From NCBI GenBank assembly GCA_937919435.1, contig CALFRR010000069.1, positions 1 to 14,437 of the forward strand: a DNA stretch of 14,437 bases, written 5' to 3'. This document shows, one piece after another, positions 1-6,397 of this stretch. The DNA is from an uncultured Alphaproteobacteria bacterium (lineage in GTDB: Bacteria; Pseudomonadota; Alphaproteobacteria; Rhizobiales; Ancalomicrobiaceae). A program made the position numbers and the translations under genes. Position 1 is the first letter of the stretch; every line of letters begins with the position of its first letter. The notes beneath the pieces are model-generated. The model saw only the letters and a list, made by a program, of their open reading frames with translations, did not search any database and was not told where the DNA came from.

Positions 1-83
1 CCTCGGGCGGCGAACACGGCGCGCCGCATCCGGATCGGCACCGTCCCGGGCTTCGCCCGAAGAATGCTCGAAGGGTCGGCCAT
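1..83 (-). CDS. Possible start of a leftward gene, cut by the window edge
   Basis: A minus-strand frame opens with ATG at 83 and stays open to the left edge (27 codons, beginning MADPSSILRAKPG). About 85% of its third codon positions are G or C, as in real genes here. An AAAGGG ribosome-binding-like stretch lies a suitable distance before the ATG. An exact EcfG-type promoter at 202-226 points at it and would give a leader of roughly 110 bases. No family can be recognised from so few residues. A competing frame starting at 190 is also open to the edge but has poorer codon use and would be almost leaderless. The existence of a leftward gene is an inference from the promoter and the frame together. 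Confidence 0.4.
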   Translation of the reverse strand, partial: MADPSSILRAKPGTVPIRMRRAVFAAR

Positions 84-201
84 GACGTCGCCCTTTCGAA
101 GAAAGTTCTGCGTGGCTCTTCGAAGACTACGAAGCGCGACGACCGTATCGAGCCGGAGATCTCCTCCGACACTGCGCGATCTCGCTGCATCGTGTTCGTA
201 C

Positions 202-226
202 AACGCGCCGTTCGAACGACGGTTCC
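202..226 (-). promoter_or_regulatory. EcfG-type (GSR) promoter facing left
   Basis: On the minus strand the site reads GGAAC (226-222), a 16-base spacer, then CGTT (205-202). This is an exact match to the known alphaproteobacterial EcfG consensus GGAAC-N16/17-CGTT. It is divergent from the promoter at 274-299 and should serve the gene leaving the window at the left. Confidence 0.7.
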
Positions 227-273
227 ATCGGTCTCGTATTTTTTCTCGAGCAGCGAAATTCGAAGGATCGAGG

Positions 274-299
274 GGAACCGGAGGGTGCACCGCGGCGTT
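274..299 (+). promoter_or_regulatory. EcfG-type (GSR) promoter of the DUF1328 gene
   Basis: GGAAC at 274-278, a 17-base spacer and CGTT at 296-299 match the EcfG consensus exactly. The -10 element ends 30 bases before the ATG at 330, leaving a short leader that still contains the GGAG ribosome-binding site at 318-321. Confidence 0.75.
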
Positions 300-329
300 C
301 CCTTTCCCGAAGCAATCGGAGATCTCGCC

Positions 330-494
330 ATGTTGCACTGGTCACTCGTCTTTCTGGTCGTCGCGCTGATCGCCGCGGTGCTCGGCTTCTCCGGCATCGC
401 CGCCACCTCGGCCGGCATCGCCCGGGTCCTCTTCGGCGTCTTCCTGATCCTCTTCCTGATCTCCTTCGTCTCGCAGTTCCTGCGCGGCATCTGA
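330..494 (+). CDS. DUF1328 (UPF0391, YtjA-like) small membrane protein
   Basis: This 54-residue protein is almost entirely hydrophobic. It has two membrane segments, at about residues 5-24 and 31-50, joined by a short Gly/Ser/Ala turn (GFSGIAATSAGIAR). That layout, the MLHWSLVFLVVALIAAVLGF opening and the length are those of the DUF1328/UPF0391 family, whose biochemical role is unknown. The ATG at 330 is preceded by GGAGA at 318-322; longer upstream frames have no such site. An exact EcfG-type promoter lies 30 bases upstream, so it is probably a stress-induced member of the GSR regulon. The next gene, an ABC transporter, starts 106 bases downstream in the same direction and may be read through from this promoter. 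Confidence 0.9.
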   Translation: MLHWSLVFLVVALIAAVLGFSGIAATSAGIARVLFGVFLILFLISFVSQFLRGI

Positions 495-600
495 TCGGCC
501 GGCTCGTACGGGCCGGAAAGGATCGTCACGACGACCCGGGTTCGGTCGCAAGACCGGCCTCGGCCGTCGCATTCCGCGGGTGCGACACCCGGAGGGCGGG

Positions 601-2478
601 ATGAAGACCACCGACGAGACGACGGGCTCCGCGCCCGAAGAGATCGCGCCGACACCGTCCTTCGCGGCGGTGGCATTGCCGTTCTGGACCGCCGAGGCCC
701 GCGTCACGGCCTGGCGGCTGACACTCACCGTCGCCGTCCTGGTGGTGGCGAACGTCGCCGGGCTCTACGCCGTCAATCTCTGGAACAAGGCGTTCTTCGA
801 CGCGCTCGAGCACCGGATGGTCGATGCCATCGGCCCGCTCGTCGCGATCTTCGTCGGTCTCGTCGCGGCCGGCGGCCTGGTCAACCTGGTGCTGGCCCGC
901 CAGCGCATCGGCCTGCAGGCGGAATGGCGACGCTGGTTGACCCACGCGCTGGTCCGGCGCTGGCTCGACGACCGCACCTACTACAAGCTCGAGGTCGCCT
1001 CCGGCGATTTCGACAATCCCGAAGCCCGTCTGTCCGAGGATCTGAAGCAGTCGCTGGCCCCGATCGTCGACATGGCGGTCGGCCTGTTCAACGCCCTGCT
1101 GGCGGCGGCGACCTTCATCGGCGTGCTCGCCATGGTCGGCGGTACGCTCGAAATCCCGATCTCCGGCGTCGCGCAATCCGTTCCCTTCGGGTTCGTCGCA
1201 CTGGCCGCTCTCTACGCGGCCGCGATGTCGACGCTCACCTGGGTGATCGGCCGGCCGCTGATCGCCGCGGTCGAAGCGACGAACGCCGCCGAGGCGTCGC
1301 TGCGCTTCGAACTGACCCGCGTCCGCGAGAGCGCCGAGAGCATCGCCCTGGTCCAGGGCGAGGAGGAGGAGAAGCGCCGTCTCGGCGACACCATCGCCGA
1401 TCTGGCCGCCACCATCTGGGGCATCGCCCGCAACCATGGACGCATCACGGCGCTGATCAACGTCAACGCGGTGCTGCTGCCGGTGGTGCCGCTGCTCTTC
1501 GGTGCACCGAAGTACATGTCGGGCGGCATGAGTCTCGGCGAGCTGATGCAGACCGCCGCCGCCTTCGTTCAGGTGCAGCTCGCCTTCAACTGGGTGATGG
1601 ACAACTTCATCGCCCTCGCCGGCTGGCGGGCCGCCGCCAACCGGCTGGTGGTGCTGGTCGGCGCGATCGAGGAACTCCATCGGACGCTCGACGGCGGCGA
1701 CGGGACGACCGTGTCGATCGTCGAGAGCGACGGCGAGGAGCTGCGTCTCACCGGCCTCGCGGTGCGGCGCGACGACGGCACCACCGTCATCGACGAAGCC
1801 GACGGAGTCGTCCGCCGGGGCGAGCGGGTCATGGTGGCGGGCGAATCCGGCACCGGCAAGAGCACTCTGATCCGGGCGATCGCCGGCCTCTGGCCGTGGG
1901 GATGCGGCGAGATCGCACTGCCGAAGGGATGGCGGATCGTCTTCCTGCCGCAGTCGCCCTATCTGCCGCTCGGCACGCTGCGCGGCTGCCTCGCCTACCC
2001 CGCGGCGGCCGACGATCTGCCGACGGAGACGGCCGAGGAGATGCTCGACATCGTCGGCCTCTCCCATCTCGCCGCACGCCTCGACGACGAGGATCGCTGG
2101 GACCGGATCCTGTCCGGCGGCGAACGTCAGCGCATCGCCTTCGCCCGGGTGTTCTTCGGCCGTCCCGACCTGGTCGTCATGGACGAGGCGACCTCCGCCC
2201 TCGACGAGGACGGTCAGACCCGGGTGATGACCGCCTTCGTCGAACATCTGCCGGAGGCGACGCTGATCTCCGTCGCCCATCGACCGAGCCTCGCCGCCTT
2301 CCACACCCGCACGCTGACCTTGAAGCGGATCGGCGGCGGCGTCCGTCTGATCCGCGGCGACGGCGTCGGCCGACCACTCGATGCGCGTCTCGGGCGCCTC
2401 CTCACCACCTTCGGGAGGATTCGCCAGGACGATCGCCGCAGCCGTGGAACCGAAACCGCCCCGGCGCGTTCCCTGTGA
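601..2478 (+). CDS. SbmA/BacA-like (YddA family) fused ABC transporter, permease plus ATPase
   Basis: The 625-residue half-transporter probably works as a homodimer in the inner membrane. The N-terminal part (about 35-360) is an ABC_membrane_2-type permease with segments near 40-60, 78-98, 157-180, 196-217 and 287-300, and the sequence LYAVNLWNKAFFDALE typical of the family. The ATPase (about 380-580) has Walker A GESGTGKST (414-422), Q-loop Gln451, signature LSGGERQ (504-510), Walker B LVVMDEA with catalytic Glu529, D-loop SALD and switch His560, so it should be active. Relatives are annotated as vitamin B12, bleomycin or antimicrobial-peptide transporters; the substrate here is unknown. ATG 601 is preferred over GTG 580 because GGAGG at 591-595 precedes it. 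An EcfG-type promoter for the downstream operon sits in the codons for the Arg/Thr-rich C-terminal tail. Confidence 0.92.
   Translation: MKTTDETTGSAPEEIAPTPSFAAVALPFWTAEARVTAWRLTLTVAVLVVANVAGLYAVNLWNKAFFDALEHRMVDAIGPLVAIFVGLVAAGGLVNLVLARQRIGLQAEWRRWLTHALVRRWLDDRTYYKLEVASGDFDNPEARLSEDLKQSLAPIVDMAVGLFNALLAAATFIGVLAMVGGTLEIPISGVAQSVPFGFVALAALYAAAMSTLTWVIGRPLIAAVEATNAAEASLRFELTRVRESAESIALVQGEEEEKRRLGDTIADLAATIWGIARNHGRITALINVNAVLLPVVPLLFGAPKYMSGGMSLGELMQTAAAFVQVQLAFNWVMDNFIALAGWRAAANRLVVLVGAIEELHRTLDGGDGTTVSIVESDGEELRLTGLAVRRDDGTTVIDEADGVVRRGERVMVAGESGTGKSTLIRAIAGLWPWGCGEIALPKGWRIVFLPQSPYLPLGTLRGCLAYPAAADDLPTETAEEMLDIVGLSHLAARLDDEDRWDRILSGGERQRIAFARVFFGRPDLVVMDEATSALDEDGQTRVMTAFVEHLPEATLISVAHRPSLAAFHTRTLTLKRIGGGVRLIRGDGVGRPLDARLGRLLTTFGRIRQDDRRSRGTETAPARSL
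2446..2470 (+). promoter_or_regulatory. EcfG-type (GSR) promoter inside the end of the ABC gene
   Basis: GGAAC at 2446-2450, a 16-base spacer and CGTT at 2467-2470 match the EcfG consensus exactly. The site overlaps the last codons of the ABC transporter and points at the small ORF at 2540 and the CHASE3 kinase operon. Transcription would begin near 2477, giving a leader of about 60 bases to the ATG at 2540, similar to the leaders of the other EcfG-type promoters here. Confidence 0.65.
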
Positions 2479-2499
2479 CGGCCGGCCGGTGCGGCCTGT

Positions 2500-2539
2500 C
2501 GGATCCTCCCTTCGCTCACCGGGCGTCGAGGAGGATCCG
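2500..2539 (+). repeat. 10-bp perfect inverted repeat covering a Shine-Dalgarno site
   Basis: CGGATCCTCC at 2500-2509 pairs perfectly with GGAGGATCCG at 2530-2539 across a 20-base loop. The right arm contains GGAGG, the strong ribosome-binding site for the ATG at 2540. There is no T run after it, so it is a poor Rho-independent terminator for the ABC gene. In RNA started at the promoter at 2446-2470 it would hide the ribosome-binding site. Confidence 0.6.
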
Positions 2540-2791
2540 ATGGACCGGCCCGGCGCCATCGACACGCCGACCGAGAACTGTGCCCTCCCGATGGTCATCG
2601 TCGTCCGAAACGTTCAGAATGACGACGGGTCGGCATTCCGGGGGACCCCGGACCAACCGATCCGCGCGACGCGGAGTGCCCGAGATCGTCTCGCCGGCAT
2701 GGACCATCCGAGAGCCCCGGTCGTCGAGCCACCGGAGCGGACAATCGAGATCTCGGCACGTGTCCGAGGAAGAGAGATCGAGGACAGATGA
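2540..2791 (+). CDS. Possible small leader protein before the CHASE3 kinase
   Basis: An 83-codon frame starts at ATG 2540 right after GGAGG (2530-2534) and ends with a TGA that overlaps the kinase ATG (ATGA at 2788-2791), the usual sign of translational coupling. The product begins MDRPGAIDTPTENCALPM, is polar and charged, and shows no signal peptide, membrane segment or family I know. Its first 30 codons have the strong G/C third-position preference of the neighbours, while the second half is weaker. The EcfG-type promoter upstream would give it a 60-base leader. It may instead be a long untranslated leader; it fills the otherwise gene-free 309 bases between the ABC gene and the kinase. Confidence 0.35.
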   Translation: MDRPGAIDTPTENCALPMVIVVRNVQNDDGSAFRGTPDQPIRATRSARDRLAGMDHPRAPVVEPPERTIEISARVRGREIEDR

Positions 2792-4296
2792 CTCCGGTCC
2801 ATTCGCGCGCCTTCGTAGGTTACAACATCCTGCTTCTCGCGATCGGATCGGTGGTCCTCCTCACCCTGGTCTCGGCCGCCTTCCTCTATTCCGACAGATC
2901 CCAGGACCTCGCCGCCGAGGCGTTGCGGGCGTCGCGGATCGATCGTCTGGTCCTGGAGATCGTCTCGGATCTCGTCGACGCCGAGACCAGCCAACGCGGT
3001 TTCATCATCACCGAGAAGGAGAGCTATCTGGCGCCCTACGAGACGGCTCTCGTCGAGTTCGCCAGAGATGCCGACGAACTGCGCAGACGTGCCGCGGAGA
3101 TCGGCGACGGCCGCGTGATCGAGCCGCGCGCCGTCGAGGACCTGCTCGACATCGGCGCCCGCAAGATGGATCTGGTGAAGCAGAATCTCGCCGAGTTCCG
3201 CGCCGGTCATCTCGACGAGCTGCGGCTGGTGATCTCCTCCGACAGCGGCAAGGTGCTGATGGACGCGGTCCGCACGAAGAGTGCCGAGATCCGCGACCTC
3301 GCCGCCGCCCATCGCATCGCCAGCGCCGCGGCGATGCGCGACGCTTCCGCCACCCTGACGACCCTCATTTCCATCGGCGTCGCCATGATCGTCGTCCTCA
3401 CCATCGGCGCCGCGCTGTTCATCCGGCGGCGGCTGCTCGAGCTGGAGGAGACCCGGCGGGACCTGGTCGAGATCAACGCCGACCTCGAGGCGCGGGTTCG
3501 CGAACGCACCGAGACCGTGCTGCGCGCCAACGACGAGCTGCAACGCTACGCCTACATCGTCGGCCACGATCTGCGCGCGCCGCTGGTCAACATCATGGGG
3601 TTCACGTCGGAGCTCGAGAGTTCGGTCGCCACCATCCGCGGCCACCTCGAGACGTCGGACACCGATCGTTCCGATCCGGCACGGCGGGATCTGGTCCTCG
3701 CCGTCGAAGAGGACATTCCCGAGGCGCTCGGCTTCATCCGCACGTCGATCAACCGGATGGACAACCTGATCAACGAGATCCTCAAACTGTCGCGGGTCGG
3801 GCGGCGGGTGCTGGAACCGGCGACCGTCGACACCCACGCGCTCGTCTCCGAGTGCATCGGGGCGATCCGCCAGCGCTTCGACGAAGCAGGGGCCGAAGTC
3901 GTCGTCGAGGGGCGCCTGCCGACCATCGTCACCGATCGGGCCGGGCTGGAGCAGATCTTCTCCAACCTCCTCGACAACGCCGCCAAGTACCTCGTCGCCG
4001 ACCGTCCCGGCCGGATCGTGGTGCGCGGCCGCATCGAGCGCGACAGGGCCGTCTTCGAGGTCGAGGACAACGGCCGCGGCATCGCTCCGGCCGATCACGA
4101 GCGTGTCTTCGAGCTGTTCCGCCGTGCCGGCGTCCAGGATCGCCCCGGAGAAGGCATCGGCCTCGCACATACGCGCGCCATGGCGCGCCGCCTCGGCGGC
4201 AACGTCACGGTGGCGAGCGATGGAACCAATGGTACGACGTTCAGGATCGCGGTCGCCAAGGATCTGGTGCTGCGTCTCGGAAGAGGAGAGCCGTGA
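2788..4296 (+). CDS. CHASE3-domain membrane sensor histidine kinase
   Basis: The 502-residue kinase should sit in the inner membrane and sense an extracytoplasmic signal. Membrane segments at about 11-33 and 190-212 bracket a periplasmic CHASE3 domain with the diagnostic DAETSQRGFIITEKESYLAPY-like stretch at 64-84. I see no clear HAMP domain: a coiled coil (about 214-250) leads directly to the HisKA helix, phospho-acceptor His260 in GHDLRAPL. The ATP-binding domain has N-box Asn397 (NLLDNAAKY), the DNGRGI G1 box (427-432) and GEGIGLA G2 box (454-460), so it looks fully active. ATG 2788 follows GAGG at 2780-2783. The gene overlaps a possible leader ORF and is followed with almost no gap by two receiver genes, its likely partners. 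The ligand is unknown. Confidence 0.95.
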   Translation: MTPVHSRAFVGYNILLLAIGSVVLLTLVSAAFLYSDRSQDLAAEALRASRIDRLVLEIVSDLVDAETSQRGFIITEKESYLAPYETALVEFARDADELRRRAAEIGDGRVIEPRAVEDLLDIGARKMDLVKQNLAEFRAGHLDELRLVISSDSGKVLMDAVRTKSAEIRDLAAAHRIASAAAMRDASATLTTLISIGVAMIVVLTIGAALFIRRRLLELEETRRDLVEINADLEARVRERTETVLRANDELQRYAYIVGHDLRAPLVNIMGFTSELESSVATIRGHLETSDTDRSDPARRDLVLAVEEDIPEALGFIRTSINRMDNLINEILKLSRVGRRVLEPATVDTHALVSECIGAIRQRFDEAGAEVVVEGRLPTIVTDRAGLEQIFSNLLDNAAKYLVADRPGRIVVRGRIERDRAVFEVEDNGRGIAPADHERVFELFRRAGVQDRPGEGIGLAHTRAMARRLGGNVTVASDGTNGTTFRIAVAKDLVLRLGRGEP

Positions 4297-4298
4297 GC

Positions 4299-4739
4299 AT
4301 GGAACCGAAACCCGTCGTCATCGTCATGATCGAGGACGACGAAGGACACGCCCGTCTGATCGAGAAGAACATCCGCCGTGCCGGGGTCACCAACGAGATC
4401 CTGAGCTTCAGAGACGGCACCACCGCCCTCGACCATCTCCTCGGACCCGACGGATCGGGACGGGCGGTGGCCGGGCGGTCGCATCTCGTGCTGCTCGATC
4501 TCAATCTCCCCGACATGACGGGCATCGACATCCTGGCGCGGCTGAAGGCGAACGAGCACCTGCGTCGCGCGCCGGTGATCGTCCTGACCACCACCGACGA
4601 CCAACGCGAGATTCAGCGCTGCTACGATCTCGGCGCCAACGTCTACATCACCAAGCCGCTCAACTACGACAGCTTCGCCAACGCCATCCGGCAGCTCGGG
4701 CTGTTCCTGGCGGTGATGCAGATCCCGGAGGTCGACTGA
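4299..4739 (+). CDS. Rcp1-like single-domain response regulator
   Basis: The 146-residue protein is a receiver domain alone, with no output domain. It has the acidic pocket Glu12/Asp13/Asp14, phospho-acceptor Asp67 in LVLLDLNLPD, the Thr97-99 switch region and Lys119 in ITKPLN. The Rcp1-like class, with its extended loop before the phosphorylation site (residues 48-61), usually pairs with CHASE3 or phytochrome kinases and shuttles phosphate. It probably accepts phosphate from the CHASE3 kinase just upstream. The start is ambiguous: GTG 4293 overlaps the kinase stop (GTGA) but lies only 4 bases from GAGGAG (4283-4288), while ATG 4299 has 10 bases spacing and is preferred. It lacks the FITAY-type motif of PhyR and SdrG, so it is not a PhyR-like FATGUY receiver. 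Confidence 0.94.
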   Translation: MEPKPVVIVMIEDDEGHARLIEKNIRRAGVTNEILSFRDGTTALDHLLGPDGSGRAVAGRSHLVLLDLNLPDMTGIDILARLKANEHLRRAPVIVLTTTDDQREIQRCYDLGANVYITKPLNYDSFANAIRQLGLFLAVMQIPEVD

Positions 4740-4740
4740 C

Positions 4741-5793
4741 GTGTCCTACGACACCGATCTCGGCGGCCCCATCACCATTCTTCACGTCGAGGACGATCCG
4801 GCGTTGGCGACTCTGGTGCGCCGGGCGCTCGATCGCCGCGGCCACGCGGTCGTCCACGTCACCGACGGCGACGCGGCTCTGCGGCGGCTGGAGGAGGGCG
4901 GCATCGACGTCGTCGCCCTCGATCATTCGCTCGGCGCCGAAACCGGTTTCGACTTCCTCGCCCGCGTCGGGCCACGCGACCGCCGGCCGCCGATCGTCTA
5001 TGTCACCGCCTCCGGCGACGCCCGACTGGCGGTCGAGGCCCTGAAGAACGGCGCCGACGACTACGTCGTCAAATCCGTTTCGGCGGAGTTCTTCGATCTC
5101 CTCGCCGCCGCGCTGGAGCAGGCGCTGGAGCGCTGGCGACTGAAACGAGCGAAGGCGGAGAACGAGCGCCTGGTGCGCGAGGCCCGAGATCGCGCCGAGC
5201 TGCTGCTGCGCGAGGTCAACCATCGGGTCGCCAACTCGCTCGGTCTGGTCGCCGCGATGGTGCGGATGCAGGCCTCTCTGCTCGAAGACGAGCGGGCCAA
5301 GCGGGCGCTCCAGGAGACGCAGAACCGGATCTCGGCGGTCGCCGGCGTCCACCGTCACCTCTATTCCTCCGATGCCGTCGGAGAAGTGGAGATCGCCTCC
5401 TATCTCGGTCAGTTGGTCGCCGACCTCGCCACCTCGCTCACCGGCGAACACGACGGTTGCGCCGTGGTGGCCCGGCTGCGACCGACCGTCGTCAAGACCG
5501 ATCGCGCGGTGTCGCTCGGCATCGTCGTCGGCGAACTGGTGACCAATGCCTTCAAATATGCCTATCCCGAGGGTGCCGGAGGCGAGATCCGGGTCTCCTC
5601 CGAACTCGTCGGCGATCTCGTCCGCGTCACCGTGGAAGACGACGGGGTCGGCTGGAACGGCGAAGGCGAGATCCACGGCACCGGCCTCGGCTCGAAGATC
5701 GTCACCGCCATGTGCCGCAACCTCGATGCCTCGATCGATTGGCAGAAGCGCGAGCCCGGCACCCGCGTGGTGATCGACTTCCCGCGCGGCTGA
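4741..5793 (+). CDS. Receiver-HisKA_2 hybrid kinase (response regulator with kinase output)
   Basis: This 350-residue soluble protein joins an N-terminal receiver (about 11-125) to a kinase core. The receiver has Glu17/Asp18/Asp19, phospho-acceptor Asp61, Thr89 and Lys111. A coiled coil (about 126-153) leads to a HisKA_2-type dimerisation helix with His161 in REVNHRVANSLGLV. The ATPase part has N-box ELVTNAFKYAYP (Asn269), DDGVGW (300-305) and GTGLGSKI (313-320), all intact. It starts at GTG 4741, one base after the previous stop, with GGAGG at 4727-4731. Kinases of the HisKA_2/HWE group are the known phosphodonors of PhyR in several alphaproteobacteria, so this protein could pass the CHASE3 signal to the GSR; that link is inferred. 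Strong hairpins follow it. Confidence 0.95.
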   Translation: MSYDTDLGGPITILHVEDDPALATLVRRALDRRGHAVVHVTDGDAALRRLEEGGIDVVALDHSLGAETGFDFLARVGPRDRRPPIVYVTASGDARLAVEALKNGADDYVVKSVSAEFFDLLAAALEQALERWRLKRAKAENERLVREARDRAELLLREVNHRVANSLGLVAAMVRMQASLLEDERAKRALQETQNRISAVAGVHRHLYSSDAVGEVEIASYLGQLVADLATSLTGEHDGCAVVARLRPTVVKTDRAVSLGIVVGELVTNAFKYAYPEGAGGEIRVSSELVGDLVRVTVEDDGVGWNGEGEIHGTGLGSKIVTAMCRNLDASIDWQKREPGTRVVIDFPRG

Positions 5794-5819
5794 CGACGAG
5801 GAAGCCTTCCACGAAGAGA

Positions 5820-5848
5820 GCCCCGATCGAGGCGAGCTCGATCGGGGC
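5820..5848 (+). terminator. 12-bp perfect hairpin after the kinase operon
   Basis: GCCCCGATCGAG at 5820-5831 pairs perfectly with CTCGATCGGGGC at 5837-5848 around a 5-base loop. It begins 27 bases after the hybrid kinase stop and also lies downstream of the convergent exported-protein gene. There is no T run on the plus side; on the minus side the next bases are CTCTCTTCG. It is probably a bidirectional transcription end. Confidence 0.65.
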
Positions 5849-5863
5849 GAGGGAAACCCGTTG

Positions 5864-5882
5864 CGTCGGAGGGGGGCCGACG
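5864..5882. repeat. Small inverted repeat in the convergent gap
   Basis: CGTCGG at 5864-5869 pairs with CCGACG at 5877-5882 across 7 G-rich bases. It is the middle one of three hairpins between two convergent genes. On its own it is weak. Confidence 0.4.
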
Positions 5883-5895
5883 GAAGGGTCGGGAC

Positions 5896-5930
5896 GGCCG
5901 GGACGCTCCCCGTCGGGGAAGCGCCCGGCC
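5896..5930 (-). terminator. Long GC-rich hairpin after the exported-protein gene
   Basis: GGCCGGG (5896-5902), CGCT (5904-5907) and CCCC (5908-5911) pair with CCCGGCC (5924-5930), AGCG (5920-5923) and GGGG (5915-5918). That is 15 pairs with single-base bulges at 5903 and 5919 and a 3-base loop. It starts 6 bases after the TGA of the leftward gene. No T run follows. Confidence 0.6.
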
Positions 5931-5936
5931 TCGTGC

Positions 5937-6239
5937 TCATTGCGCGGATCGCACGTCCGCGACGAGGACCGGCGCCGAGGCCGGGCGGACCGCGGGGCGT
6001 CCCGCCGAAGCCGGGGTCACGGCGGGGGCGGGGGCGGGAACCGTGTGGACGACGCTCGGCGGACCGCCGACCGACGTCTTGACGACGATGCTGCAGGAGC
6101 CGGGCGGGCAGAGCTGCTCGGCATCGGAGGCGGCGACCGACGTCGGGCCGCGTTCGATCGCCGAGGTGGCCACGACGCCGGTGACACCCAGGCAGAGGCA
6201 GGTGCTCAGAAGGGCGATCACTTTCGAATTGGCTGCCAT
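5937..6239 (-). CDS. Small exported protein of unknown function, GSR-controlled
   Basis: The 100-residue product opens with a lysine and a hydrophobic run (residues 6-24) ending in VVATSA, a likely signal peptidase I site after Ala27. The mature part has one close cysteine pair in LCPPGSC (Cys44, Cys49) and then a Pro/Ala/Val-rich tail (about 58-92) that looks unstructured. Two further cysteines (14, 16) lie inside the signal; LLSTC is not a good lipobox. ATG 6239 follows GGAGG with proper spacing. An exact EcfG-type promoter lies 77 bases upstream and a long hairpin follows the stop, so it looks like a single-gene stress-induced unit. I recognise no family. A small periplasmic or envelope-associated protein is the likely form. 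Confidence 0.65.
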   Translation of the reverse strand: MAANSKVIALLSTCLCLGVTGVVATSAIERGPTSVAASDAEQLCPPGSCSIVVKTSVGGPPSVVHTVPAPAPAVTPASAGRPAVRPASAPVLVADVRSAQ

Positions 6240-6315
6240 TTCGGGCCTCCTTCTCGTTGGTGAATGGCTCGGGTCTTCCTGTCTCGCTTCCGATCACGTG
6301 TGCGATCATCGGGAC

Positions 6316-6340
6316 AACGCACCGGACCGCGAAGAGTTCC
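6316..6340 (-). promoter_or_regulatory. EcfG-type (GSR) promoter of the exported-protein gene
   Basis: On the minus strand the site reads GGAAC (6340-6336), a 16-base spacer and CGTT (6319-6316), an exact consensus match. It would give a leader of about 70 bases before the ATG at 6239. Confidence 0.75.
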
Positions 6341-6397
6341 CGTCAGATCGACGTCGCCGTCGCTTCGTGACGCCGACCCCTCGTCGCGGCACCCTCG

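Noticed and set aside
47..59. Small hairpin CGGGC-TTC-GCCCG near the left edge
   Set aside because: Five pairs with no T run, inside a possible coding frame; expected by chance at this GC content.
497..516. Weak inverted repeat after the DUF1328 gene as a terminator
   Set aside because: Only five clean pairs and no T run, so readthrough into the ABC gene cannot be excluded or claimed.
526..2598. Long minus-strand frame opposite the ABC transporter
   Set aside because: The product is an Asp/Gly/Arg/Gln-rich shadow of the transporter codons, with no domain; the transporter on the plus strand has every ATPase motif.
2614..4170. Long minus-strand frame opposite the CHASE3 kinase
   Set aside because: It is a shadow of the kinase with a composition that mirrors its codons and no recognisable motif.
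4301..4325. GGAAC-N16-CGTC near the start of the response regulator
   Set aside because: The last -10 base is wrong, the site is inside codons, and the gene already follows the kinase without a gap.
924..4739. Open plus-strand frame of 1271 codons
   Set aside because: It crosses the ABC transporter and the CHASE3 kinase in a wrong frame with an Arg/Pro-rich product, and only its last part is the true response regulator. It is a by-product of few stop codons at high GC.
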